In this document: positions 36,191 to 47,130 of the stretch, piece by piece
How the letters are laid out: every line of letters begins with the position of its first letter
Position numbering within the stretch: the first letter of the stretch is position 1
From: Mariannaea sp. PMI_226
Lineage: Eukaryota > Ascomycota > Sordariomycetes > Hypocreales > Nectriaceae
DNA: 64,000 nt
Assembly (NCBI GenBank): GCA_024336345.1
Contig: JANFOG010000019.1
Span: 62,001 to 126,000 of the forward strand
Direction: 5' to 3'
The notes under the pieces: model-generated
What the model saw: the letters and a program-made list of their open reading frames with translations, nothing else
The model's database searches: none
Told to the model about the DNA's origin: nothing
Position numbers and translations under genes: made by a program

Positions 36191-36524
36191 CTTGGTTGGG
36201 ACGACAGCGGCAAAGACGAAGACATGACGAAATGCTGGCGAAAAAGTGAGGAATTGGGGGTGAAGTAAAAGCGCAAGCGAGAGAAAAATAGTGAAAGGCG
36301 CGGTTGAGAGAAGGAGAAGAAAAACAAGCGGGCGAAACTGTGGCTATATACACGCGAAAGGTGGCCTAAGCGCCAATGTAAACAAACCGCATAGCGGGCT
36401 AACATTCGAACGGCTGACGAACAGCTGCCAACTGAAGCCAAAGACACAACGGCATTTCGGCGTTGGCGATGCCGGCGTTCGCTCCGGAAACGACCCACAA
36501 ACGCCGCAGCGGGGACCGCCGCTC

Positions 36525-36541
36525 TAGGAGGGGAGGATAAT
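36525..36541 (+). other. Polypurine tract of the Gypsy element
   Basis: AGGAGGGGAGGATAAT(T) lies directly before the 3' LTR, the place for priming plus-strand DNA synthesis. Confidence 0.85.
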
Positions 36542-36733
36542 TGTAACAGGGCAAACGGGTCGCCGACCCTTCGCCGAGGTTTAGCCACGGTTTCACCGTG
36601 GCAACCCTTCATATTTGCACAATGCTAGCAAAACCCTTGAAGCTGCAAGCTTCAGTCTTGGAATATAGCCGCCGGCACCTTATTTCTCTATACCTAGCTG
36701 CTTATAACCCTGTGATCTTTTTTCCTTGTAACA
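36542..36733 (+). repeat. 3' LTR of the Gypsy element
   Basis: 192 bases, 191 the same as the 5' LTR by eye. Followed by target duplication GCTGC. Confidence 0.97.
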
Positions 36734-36738
36734 GCTGC

Positions 36739-37040
36739 TGTGGTCCAAGAATGATAGGCGTCCAAGCCCTTACGGCTGGAAAATTCGTAAATAAATAACA
36801 GAAATAGATATCACAAATCTGAAAAAGACATCATGATCAGAAGCATCTGATCAAATGCTCTACAAAAAGACTGAACCCGATTGGCCCAAAAATGACGTGA
36901 ATTGATGATGCCGAAGTTGATGTCTATCAAAAGATGCGGACGTCCGGGTTTTTATGTCCACCTCCAGAGGTACGTATCTGTCCCGACCAATCAAAATCCT
37001 CCACCCGATTTCCTAAACAGGAAGGTCACGTGACCCCAAC
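36739..37040. other. Non-decayed flank of the Gypsy insertion, no gene seen
   Basis: About 300 bases of balanced composition between the Gypsy element and AT-rich decayed DNA. A short matching non-decayed flank lies at 29880-29949. The two together may be a small element that received the Gypsy insertion, but I could not define its ends. Confidence 0.35.
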
Positions 37041-37611
37041 ACAATATCTAACTGTCTTACTGCATTAATTAAAGATATAATTAAGTGTTGCTATAATTAT
37101 AGATAGCCTACGCTCATTACTGGCTAAGCTATACAATATTTCTTTATTATACATCCCTAGCCAATAAGCTTGACTAACTGTATAGGGCAATTGCATAAAA
37201 GAGATAAGGATATTGCAATGTATTTTGCTAAAAGTTATCTCCTAGTTAATATACCTTATCCAGTTTGTTAATAAGACTGATGGTATAGATATATTAGGGT
37301 CGACCGGTCTTTACTCACATAATTGCTTATCTAGATGTCCTTATTCCTCTATAAATAGCTATTTAGTAAACCTCTTAACTATATTAAAATTAGTCTATAG
37401 GAGAGCCTTACTAGATAAAAATCCTTATTTTGAATTTTTATTATTAATAACAATCTATAATCGTCAAATGTCCTTAGCAGCCCAGCTTTGGAAGGAAAGC
37501 CCTTCCTAAATATAATCTCAGACCCAATAGTGCTTCTATCTAATAGCAAGGTTTATTTTGTCTTTGTGTTCTGCTTTTATATATACAATAAGTACTTTCT
37601 CGCTTGTTGAA
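37041..37611 (-). pseudogene. Decayed AT-rich part of OrsD-type gene (copy A), next to solo LTR
   Basis: Strongly AT-rich. Minus-strand fragments such as IQQARKYLL and SEIIFRKGF directly continue, across the solo LTR, the OrsD-like reading at 37992-38265. Stops are frequent. The assignment rests on position more than on sequence. Confidence 0.35.
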
Positions 37612-37616
37612 TGTAG

Positions 37617-37991
37617 TGTCACGGCCTGATCACCAGAGGTCACGTGCCAAAGAACCGCCCCACAAATTCCATCCAATCACTGTAAGAGCGACCGCGCGAC
37701 CACAAGCGACCAAGCGATGCTCATCGCTCGCTCGCCCACTCGTCGCTCCCATCACACCATCACGAACCCCTTCATCGCAGCTAGTATATAAACCACACTC
37801 ATTACCATTAGATAGCCTACTTAACTACTCAGCTTTCAATACTACATCTTAATTACCACAATCTACTTATGCATCACTAAACTAACGCCGCGCCTTCTAC
37901 CTACTTGCTTCTAGTATCGTCTCTAATACTCTCCGCCAACATAAACCAATCACGACCGGTTTATCCCTTGGGAACAAGTCAGATCGTTACA
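37617..37991. repeat. Solo LTR, 375 bp, TSD TGTAG
   Basis: Begins TGTCACGGCC and ends GATCGTTACA, with TGTAG duplicated on both sides (37612-37616 and 37992-37996). A TATA box (TATATAAA, 37785-37792) suits a + strand LTR promoter. It interrupts the OrsD-like zinc-finger reading on the minus strand. It is unlike the LTRs of the nearby Gypsy element. Confidence 0.9.
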
Positions 37992-38265
37992 TGTAGGCCA
38001 CAGTGCCTACAAGCTGAATCATGCTGGATTGCTAGGTATGGATAAAGCTCAGAGCCATCGGGTCGCAAAGGAAGGTCCTCTAGAGCTAATAAGTTTAGCA
38101 AGTAAATAAGGGTTTTAATTCCACAGCAATTAGATTTGCCCACTTTATGCTTATTACCTAGATGTTGTAATACACATTTGGGGTTGATGGCGAAGCCACA
38201 TTGCTTACATATAATGGCGGGCTCAGGTTGATTATATAGTAGACCAAATTTATTGAGTTTTCAGG
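37992..38265 (-). pseudogene. OrsD (DUF3505)-like zinc-finger region, 5' part of copy A
   Basis: Minus-strand reading gives AIICKQCGFAINP, then VLQHLGNKHKVGK (C2..H2 finger), LRPDGSELYPYLAI, and DSACRHCGLHV directly at the solo LTR. Spacing fits the OrsD/DUF3505 domain, found at the N-terminus of very large fungal proteins linked to helicase-type mobile genes. A TGA precedes the reading near 38260. The gene is dead, split by a solo LTR and a Gypsy element. Confidence 0.62.
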
Positions 38266-38821
38266 TCTGACTCTGCGATGGTGCAGCCATAACTCCTGCA
38301 GAGATTGTAAGATCAGATATACTCAAGTTATGACGATATTAATTATATAATTATCTAGATAGAATATCTTTAGTCTATATATATAAGGGGGTGGTCATTA
38401 AAATGAGCTCTACAAGGATGGCATAGGCCTCTTCAAAGAGAAGTGTGGCGCGTTTTGTAATAGAGAAAAACACACTAGAATTAGAAGTGCGGCGCATTTC
38501 TAAGTGAAAAATCGGGGTAGAAATCTAAGCACGGTGATTGGCCTAAAAAGAGAAGTGCGCCGCACTTCACTTGTACATTACTGAGTAAAACTACATCTCA
38601 GACTTTGGTTCTCTGAACACCCCGCCGTCCTTGGCCCTGACATCACCATATGAATATCTACTGATAAGCATTGCGATTGTATAATAACAAGGCAAACTAA
38701 CAGAAGGTGTTTATCTGGCTGCTAATTCTGTTGATCGCCTTCCTAGTTTGGCTCCTGCTCCTGCTTTCTAGTCTGCTTCTCTTGGGGAATTTAGGTTCCA
38801 AATGTTACCATGCAAATCATG
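38266..38821. repeat. Non-coding; three quasi-palindromes AGAAGTGCG-CGCACTTC type
   Basis: No gene seen. Related quasi-palindromes occur at 38437-38455, 38482-38500 and 38551-38570 (the last GAAGTGCGCCGCACTTC is nearly perfect). The block at 38390-38590 may be a small transposon remnant; target duplications were not found. Confidence 0.5.
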
Positions 38822-41800
38822 TCAAGTTTGCATATACTTTGTCCTTAGAGTCGCCTTCCACTCCTCCAAAGGCACACACTGCAACTTTTCTTTCGTGGAG
38901 CCGCTGACAATCACATGCCCCTCAGGGATGGCCTTTCTCACCGAGTAGGGACATGCTGGAGCGACATAGAACGTGTGATGTGCTGAGCATGACACAACTC
39001 GGCCCATGGTGATCATGTGGGGGAGTTTCTCGCCTGCCTTGAATGACTCGAAGCATTCTTCTTCAACGCAGAATCGCTCTGGGCAGTCCAGACAGAAACG
39101 CATGGGCTTACTGATAGTCGTAAGGGCTGAGCCACAGTGGCGGCAATCTTGCCAGCAAGTATACCCGGCTTGGACATAGCGCAGTTCAGATGTCACGGAA
39201 GCCTTGTCGTCGTCGTCACCTGCAGAGCCAGGACCAAGGTTGGCGGCCGATGGCACCTCTTCACTTGGAGCAAGGTTGGAACTATCGACAGAACTTGGTT
39301 CCTGCTGTGTACTAAGATAGGTTCTCTCGGTATTGAGCTTGTCATCCCAAATCAGAGCTGCCCACATCATCCAGGCTGTGTGGAGGTTGTCCATGTCACC
39401 CAACACGCCAAAGATGCTCTGGAGCACCTCGTAGCCATACACATCGTTATCGTCAATATCGTCCGAGAGTACCTCGAGTGCACTCATCACGATTCTCTGG
39501 AGACAGGACTTGGCCAAGTCTGAGAGCGTACCATTGCCGAACCGAACTTCGTACCGGATGAGGCAACAAGCTAGGGTGACGTCTGGATTTTGGTACGTAT
39601 AGTAGAGCGAGCTGTCGTCCTTGTCGATTAAATCTGCTATTTTTTCGCCAAACCAAATCCTTTGGGCTTCTGTCTGATCAGGTTCCAAGGCTTTTCCGAG
39701 ATAATGAATACCTAAAATCATTTTCACGTCAATCAACTCCCTGCCCAAGTCAACATGGCTCGCATGACCATCCTCAGACTCCGTCTTCAGTAGCTCCAAG
39801 AGCTTGCAAATACCTTGAGATTTGCGCTTGCCATCTGAAGAGAGATACAAGGTCAAGCCGTAGTGCACTCGAACACGGAGCCACAATTCACGTTGGCAGT
39901 ATTGTAATGCAGCTTCGATACAAGCGGCAAAGAAATTCTCGATGACTTCCCAGCCCTGAGCAGCATCAGCAGCATTGGCGAATTTATTCCGCTCTGGCCA
40001 ATCTCGAGAGGAATAATAGCACTCAAGAATCTCCTTGTTTACCTCTGAGATTGACGAAGCCCACCGGTTCTTGTAACTTGTAAATGTGTGGATGAATTGA
40101 ATCCACAATGACCAGCATCTTGCCCTTCTGTACACGTCGGCGGCATACGCGATACTGCGCAGATTGGGTTCGCCAAACTGGAGGCTTTGACGATGGAGCT
40201 CGGCCGCTTCGGCAAAGTGCTCGTCAAGCGGTATATCCATGTCAAAATTATGATGGTCCAGTTCCAGGAGCCAAAGAGCCCTTCCGAGTTCGAACATGAT
40301 ATTCGCCAAAACCTTGCATCTACTAGGGTCTTGGAGCCAGGTCGAATTGCCATCGCAGGCCACGTCAATTTGACTTTTGGCTCTCCGGAGTAGGTTCAAA
40401 GCTTCATACTGTGGAATTTGATGGTAATCTGGGTCAGTGGAAAGGTATAAAAGTGCATCCCAGTTGGAAGCATCTAGTTTTAAAGCGTTCTTTGCTCTTG
40501 CTGAGTTTGATTTTGGTTGGGCAAACCAAGAAATCATGGTCAGCTGCTCATAATTCAAGGCCGCGTTCATTTCCCAAGCCGATGCCTGTGCTGGAGTCTC
40601 GTCTGCTATGCGCAAGATTCCAGCAGCCCAAGTTTCCACGCTGGCGAGAAACTCTGTGGAGAAATGCCGCTCCTCAAAGTATTTTCTAGCGTCGGAATTC
40701 CAAAAGTCATTATAAGTGTGCTGAAGCAGCTTGGCGCCTGCTTCATTTTGTTCCGACGGATCGACCCTTGCAAGGTATGCTCGCAGAATGGCCATTGCCG
40801 CGTATCGCTCGGGATGAAAGTCTTGAAGTGCTCCCATCCTACCATGGAACAGGTGGTGCGCCATCCGCTTGGCGATGTGTCCAAGTATGACTGCAGCTTC
40901 AGAGGCAGACTCGTCCTTTGCACCGAGGACAATTGTTTTGCCTGGCTCATCTACAATATATTTGGTCACGGCAGAGTCCCTGAGCCATCTCGCGATGGCT
41001 TCCGTCCCCGACCGAGCGTATATCCAGTCAACGCGATTCTCCTCGTGTAATGATTCGAGCACCGCCTCGCTTGATGACCATAATTGGGGCCTTCGGAAGG
41101 ATAGGAAAAGGCGGTCGATAGTTTCACCGTCGGTCAACGCCATAACAAGCATTGGGCCAACCTGTTCCTTCAAGCGGCGGTCGGCACGGGACATATCGAC
41201 ATTCTTCAGGTGGAAGAGGAGAGAAAGTATAGCCATTTTATACAACTCCTTATCACTGGAAAATTCAGCAGATACTAAAATATGCAGGCAGTCGAGCGCG
41301 CAGAGTATGTGCGCGTTGTCTGCGTCGTCGTGAATCTTCTTTTTGCTTCCCACGCCAAGCTTGGCCGCGAAGAACCTCTCAAATCCGAATCTCCGATACA
41401 GATCGGAAGGGCAGACGGTATGCAGGAAGTGCTGTACTATTTGCACCTCCGAATCTCGAACAACATCGAACTGGCCTGCTACACCATCGTCTAGCACATC
41501 CCCAGAGTCGTCTTTGGGGATCCTCTCTTCAATCTCAGGTGTTCGCCAGTCAACACAGCCTGAGTCAGTGATTGCAAAAATGGGATATTTTTCCTGAAGC
41601 TTTTGTCGGAATGGAAGGAGTGAGAGCGTCGAGGATGACTGCATGGAGGGTGAAGTCTCCTTGTTGTTCTGTACACTCGCCTGCCTGTCCTCGATTTGTG
41701 CTACAATACTCATGGCCTTATTCATACGAGACCGTAGGGATAGCAAGCTTTGCATTGTATCCACTTGTACAAACGCCACACCGTGTATCACCCAGCGTAG

Positions 41801-43613
41801 GATTGTGTTGATCTCGGCAATCTCCGCGGGAGTACGCTCGTCATTAAGTCGCTGAATCTCTGCATCAATCTGGTCTATTCTCGTTTTGCCTGCGTCAGCT
41901 AATATGGCTTCAATATCTGAAATCAAATCAACAAGAGAGAGCCGTTTCAGAATGCTGTTGATGCGAAAATAGTCGCCTTCACACTTGTCGAGTAGTGTAT
42001 CAAGGATGCGATCGCGCCATTGCCGAATGTCTGTGCGGCTAGAGTCTTTGAATACAGGCATGGAATCCAGCTGGAAACAGATGCAGTGCTTGACATCAAC
42101 GAGGTTATGGTCCGATATGTAAAGCTTATGGAATGGTATACCGTACAATGAAATAAGCCGGTCTGTGGATGCTTGAGCTTGGGTGGTCAGGCAGATCCGG
42201 ACTTTTCTTCTCAACTCTCTCTGAGATGAAAGTTTTTCTAGTAAAGGAACAAACGACTGGATGTCTGAATCCACACCGTCGAGGAAGATGAAGAAGGTTG
42301 TATCCTGGTTATGTAACTCCTTGTTGTCAAGGAACAAATTCCGCCAGAGATCCATATTCCCATCAAATGCATGATGTCGGTCGACAATTTGAGCTGTGGA
42401 CTTGGTCATAGCCTCATATGATGTGCAAAGCTGCCAGAGCAATGCTTTGGTTGCCGACTCGAATATGACTCCATCGGCATTTTCCATGACCTTCTTGGTG
42501 TCTTTCTCGGACGAATAGCAAGCAAAGACAACGCGGGCGGTCGTTGAGGCAGAGCTGGCGTGGGAATGCCTCACAAGACGAAGCCCATTAGCCATCAGAG
42601 ATGTTTTTCCTGAACCATTTTTGCCTTCAATGATGAAGATATTTTGTTCAGCCGATGGCGATTGAGTCCAGGAAACGAATGCATCGTGCTCACTAAGCCA
42701 ATTTCCAGTACCTTCGACCAGGCGGTTCTTCCGATGGTCAAGAGTCTTTCTCCAGCTAATAATAGGCTCAGCGTCACTGTCCAAGCTCCCAGGTGGGAAG
42801 CCGAGAGCCTGAACGACCTTTTTACGCCAATTTCTCGAGTCCTCGACTTTCTTTTGCTCCTGCTGGCCGTCAAGGATTAGTTTGATGCCATCGGCACTGT
42901 CACTAACTATTTTGTAGGTCTGGGCGTTGACCAGAAGCGATTCCTTGCTGTTGAGCCGATCCATCATACCCAGCAGCTCGCGGACACCATCATCGTTGAG
43001 GAACAGGTTCTTGGTGAAGGCCAAGAAGCGGTTGTGCTTTTTCCGGAGTTTAATCATGCGGTCGCAGATCTCGACAAAGAGTTGCAGATTCTGGCATGCC
43101 AGTCTGGAAAGCCGGGCATCCATCTTAGCCCGGTAGCTCTCGAGCCGTTCTAGAAACTCGACGCACTTCTCCAACAGCTCGCTGAGGTTCTCGAACATGC
43201 CTTCATAGCCCCTCCAGGCTTGAATTACAAAGGTTAGGGCGTTGAAACACATCTCGGATGGGCCGAAAGCCTAATCCTATCAATTAGCGTCATGGTGACC
43301 TTTGGTATACATTCCTCAAACCAGCATCTCATCTCACCTGAGATGAAGCGCTCGCAACAATCCCTCCGACGGTTTGGAGGCATTGCAATGTCCTGTTTAC
43401 GGTAGCCTTGAACCATTTGTACTTTACCGACTTGTCCTTTTGGACTGTCTGGGCATGATCAATAAACGCCAGGACATCGTCGATACCGAGGTGCCGTTGC
43501 ACCTTCGCGGCGTCTCCGCCTGCCAGTTTAACGACCCTATCCTGGACCTGGTGCCATATCAGGTCGACTTCCAGATTGTCAGTTTTGTTGGATACTGTTG
43601 TAATAGATGCCAT
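38822..43613 (-). CDS. Fungal STAND NTPase with N-terminal Goodbye-like region and C-terminal ZZ finger
   Basis: CDS is complement(join(38822..43270, 43338..43613)), 1,574 residues. A 67-base intron (GTGAGATG...GATTAG) joins Gln92 to AFGPSEM in phase 0. Residues 1-160 are helical and resemble the Goodbye domain of fungal STAND proteins. A P-loop IIEGKNGSGKTS lies near residue 305 and a Walker B-like FFIFLDGVD near 415, followed by winged-helix-like and long helical (TPR-like) regions. Near 1,470-1,530 a ZZ-type zinc finger is seen (CRHCGS, FCLDCPERFC, HMITM, H). Family knowledge: such proteins act in fungal self/non-self recognition and regulated cell death, in the cytosol. A ligand cannot be inferred. 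The frame is intact and GC-balanced, unlike the transposon DNA on both sides. Confidence 0.82.
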
Positions 43614-44921
43614 AATGCCAGGTGTAAATACGCAATGGTATGAGGGGAATATGAAAGTGATGCGTGATTAAGGCCTATATTTGTGCACATTCAGGTTATG
43701 GACTGAAAAGGCCAGCCAGAGGACCCCCTTGAATGTCAGCATGCAGGGGTTTTGAGGCAGGATGCGGGGACTAGGCGTCCAATTCGTCGAACAGCTTGTG
43801 ACATTGGCCCGTTCCAACCAGGATTATTGTTCTCACCTCATATCTCAGTCCACCATTCAGCCCTATATTTGGGGCGATATACTGGACCGTGTTTGCCTTC
43901 CGCAGGAACCTGGCATGGCTTCCATCAAAGTTCAGTCAACAGTAAATGTAGGTGCGGTGAATTTCATCCTGCGCGTTATGTTACATCTTTCTCTTAACGA
44001 AGATGTATGACCGCGAAAATTCGTTGCTAAGATGCTGAAAAGATATTTGGGGGGTCTGAAGGTCAACCCAGCGTGGTGCTCCACAGTCCCCCAGGTGGGG
44101 GGGGGGGAGGGGTTAGGGTTGGGGTTGGGGAGATACCGAGTAGGAAGTTGTCAGTGGTTAGGAATAAAATTCAGTACTTCGAAGTACGTGCGGCCCACAT
44201 GACGACCAAATTCCATCGCCTCCATGCATATACCATCCAGCATTCACTCAGCAGTACTTATGTTCGCTAATAAAATACTAGGCTCAAGACGTACCGAAAT
44301 TTTTCCAGATCTCTTAGAGCTCGAGCCAGATAGCGACTGCTCTTCAAGTGACTCGGCATCAGATTCTTTATCTTCATTATATCCCTTTCACATCGCACTT
44401 CTTCGACTTCATCCTCATCATTACCCTCATCCCCTTCCTCATCTTCATCCTCTTCACAGCTGCTACCATCTTCCCATTGTTCATCCGGGTGAACTGCGGC
44501 CCTCAGCCCCTCTGCCTCCCATACGTCATCTAGCCAGAGCTCTCTTAAAGTCCTATGCTAAGATCTGGCTAGCCCTCGCCCTCTGATAGCACTCCCGTAG
44601 ATGACGGCAGCTGAAACAGCCGGAGCTAGAAGCAGACGCACCGTTTGAGTTCTTTTCTGTCGGTGCTCTTGGAAAAATGATTTGTAGCCAGCTCAAAGGG
44701 ATGGTTATACGGACGATCTAGGAACCCCCCCCCAATAGCCACTTTCTTAAACACACATCGATCCCCTTGACCGTCGCGCCACACCGGTCGAGCGACTGTT
44801 GCTGTGCCAACCATTTTGTTTCGAATATTTCTGATCCATTTACTGGTGTGATCCAGATCAACAAGGCTCGTTTCAAGGGACGCATCATCCGAGTCGTCAA
44901 TCCACGAACGCCCGTCGTGGA
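43614..44921. other. Intergenic, no supported gene; G-rich tract
   Basis: Short open frames occur (for example near 43760-44010) but none shows family features. A G-rich run containing TTAGGG and TTGGGG units lies at 44098-44130. CT/CAT-rich low complexity occupies 44390-44470. Confidence 0.5.
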
Positions 44922-45002
44922 TTGATTATTGATCTTGGATTGCAGTCTGGATCAATAGTCCAAACGGTCTATTTCGCCCGGGACAGGTCTCATGCTATCT
45001 TG

Positions 45003-46500
45003 AAGCCTGTGGCCTACTCGAGCATGTCAGCTGGTGTAGTTAATCTGAATCTTATGTCCAATGCCGAACTGCTTGACGAGGATGATTTCTTCTGGGAGGG
45101 AGATGGTAAGCTTACCTACGATCATGATGAGGGTTTGGGTTAGAAGACTAATTGTCAAATTAGGTTTTCAGTCACACTTGCATGCCATCGTTGGTGATGG
45201 CGGCAAGATTATCAACTCCGCTCGAATACAGGATCAACTTAAAAAGATTGATTGTTCTAGCCAGAATCAACTCGTTCTTAACTTCAAAGACGCAACGGTC
45301 ATGCAAACCACCCAAGGCCAATGGCAGTGGCTCAGCGATAGGCCAGACAACACTCTCTACTTTATCGTCGACGGAGAAGACTGCGGCGGCCCACATGGTC
45401 GGGAGCAGTATGCAATCACTCACGTCACCTTTAACACGTCGGCTCTTACAGCAACTCTGTCTGGTTCAGCTAAACCGTGGACTGAGGTGATCAAGGATGG
45501 TGTTATCCGCGTCAAGACTAGTGAAGATACCTCTACTTCCCTTGCAGAGCGTGACGTGCATAGTGTCTCTATCGCACATGATTTCTCGACAAACCTCCTC
45601 AATGGCACCGCAGACGGCGTCACATTTGCTCTCGAATGCGCTCACTGCGCGACGACAGGTGGCGTTGACTTTGATGTGGATTTCCAATGGAGCAACTTCA
45701 GTCTTGCAGGTTATGTTAGAACGAATAACGGGTTCGGTGCCAGTCTTGGGCTAGGCCTCTCAGCAACAGGAGAGTGGAACCTCAGCAGCAGAGCTTAAAC
45801 CTCCTCACTTTGCCGCTGGGCGAAATCAGTATCCCGCTACTGTTCAAGCTCGGACCTCAGCTTACTTTTGACGCTCAAGCCGGAATCGAAGCCATTAGTG
45901 CCAAGGTCGAGGCCAGCTTAGGTGTTTCCATGACCATTCCCGACGGCACCAACTTGCGCTTCAAAGGCCAGGATTCTGATGAAATCAAGCCAGACTTCAA
46001 ATGGATTCCACCTTCTATCGGCGAGGAGGTCTCCGCCGAGATCAATGTCGCGCCAGTTATTACGCTCAGTTTTGTCGCCGAGTTGGGTGACGCGTCTATG
46101 GCTTTTGGTGTTGGTGTAAATGCTCCTTCAACAGTTGCAAAGATATCTGCTGGAGTTACATCTGCAGGTGACAAGTGCGGTGACGGCGTGGGTGGTGTTG
46201 GACTTGATATTACCACCTCTGTGAATATCAACCTCTTTGCTGGTGAGGGAAAAGCTGGTGATGAGCCCAACAAGTTTATGGTTTACCAACCCGCAGCATT
46301 CAACCTCCTCAGCCAGTGCTTTGCTGTTGGCACTGGCAACGGCGGTGGCAACACACCTGCGTCAAATGCTGGAACAAATATCGTAAGATCTCATACCTCA
46401 CTTAGCTTGTTGTCAATATACTAACCCTGATCCATAACAGCATGTCAATAGTGGGTGTATTGTCATCAATGACAGCCCTCGGTGTTGTCACATAGAATAG
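45003..46500 (+). pseudogene. Secreted-type fungal protein of unknown function, frameshifted
   Basis: Exon to 45105, intron 45106-45163 (GTAAGC...ATTAG, joins D-G-F in phase 1), exon 45164-46382, intron 46383-46440 (GTAAGA, CTAAC, CAG), last exon to TAG 46500. The start is not certain: the frame is open to 44922 but lacks an early ATG; an upstream exon with a signal peptide is likely missing. The protein is rich in Asn, Thr and beta-type sequence (TLYFIVDGEDCGG, FALECAHCATTGGVDFDVDF, LPLGEISIPLLFKLGP). This recalls large fungal secreted proteins with DUF7029/DUF7223-type domains; the match is from memory and tentative. A one-base loss (or two-base gain) in the AGCAGCAG run near 45780 shifts the frame between the two well-formed halves. 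Confidence 0.55.
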
Positions 46501-47130
46501 AGTCAACTTCAAGGCATAGAAGGTCTTGATTTTCAGCTATGGAAAGGTCCTATAGCAGGCTATTTATCTTCTATGGATAGGGCAGTCTATAGGGGCTTGA
46601 CCCCTATAAGGTCTCACTGTTCCTGTTGTTATAGGTTGTGTTTTACTTACACAGTCATAGCTGCCGGCGATCTCTTCACCGCACAGCAGCTTTGGTGTTG
46701 ACCGCTATTTGACAGGTGTCAGGGAGGAGATGCCTATAGTAAGTGAAGTTATAATGGTCTCTTATTAATAAGTCTATACTAATGAGAAAAGAGATGTTAC
46801 AAACCAAGGACAGACTTGTCAAGTGTGACTATTTACGCTCAGCTTCCCTCTGATACAACTAGTCAAACTGTTACCCCTGGCTGCCAGCTTAATGCTGAGA
46901 TCCCTGCCAGTTATGGAGATGTATACGTTGGAGCGGATAACTGTTTGTATGATGGATCATGTAAGTTCATTCTTAAAGACTCTAATTCTTTAGTAAGAAC
47001 CAAGATAATTAATCATATCTAGCAAATCAAATAAACGGCCAATGTTTTGTAGACGCAACAACAGCACAGGTCCCTAACCCGTATTTTCAAGGATAGAAGA
47101 CTTGCTCAATAATGGTCTAGTTGGCTCGTA
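46501..47130. other. Spacer with a possible lost exon of the upstream gene and a hairpin
   Basis: A hairpin TATAGGGGC-TTGA-CCCCTATA type sequence lies at 46588-46610. At 46816-46961 a short frame (VTPGCQLNAEIP, GDVYVGADNCLYDGS) ends at a GTAAGT donor at about 46961; it has two Cys and could be a C-terminal exon of the secreted-type gene. It has no proven link. Confidence 0.35.

Larger units (their letters stand above)
29950..36733 (+). mobile_element. Ty3/Gypsy chromovirus, complete, TSD GCTGC
   Basis: A 6,784-bp element with two 192-bp LTRs that differ at one position only (A/G in CCCTRTGATC). It is flanked by the 5-bp target duplication GCTGC at 29945-29949 and 36734-36738. It holds gag, pol (protease, RT, RNase H, integrase, chromodomain), a 1.4-kb 3' region with an antisense gene, and a polypurine tract. 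The LTR identity points to a recent insertion, yet both gag and pol carry stops. Confidence 0.97.

Noticed and set aside
36042..36612. Longer minus-strand frames at the 3' end of the Gypsy element
   Set aside because: They run through the polypurine and 3' LTR flank in frames that conflict with the spliced Cys-rich reading; composition is low-complexity.
29880..37040. Solo-LTR-like host element (TGTTTGGG...CCCAACA) around the Gypsy insertion
   Set aside because: Ends look LTR-like, but flanking bases do not form a target duplication.
43752..44010. Overlapping ~80-residue frames near the G-rich tract
   Set aside because: Two frames are open over the same DNA, and neither has motifs or splice support.
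45172..46273. Minus-strand frames opposite the secreted-type gene
   Set aside because: The + strand has matching introns and a coherent protein; these are shadows.
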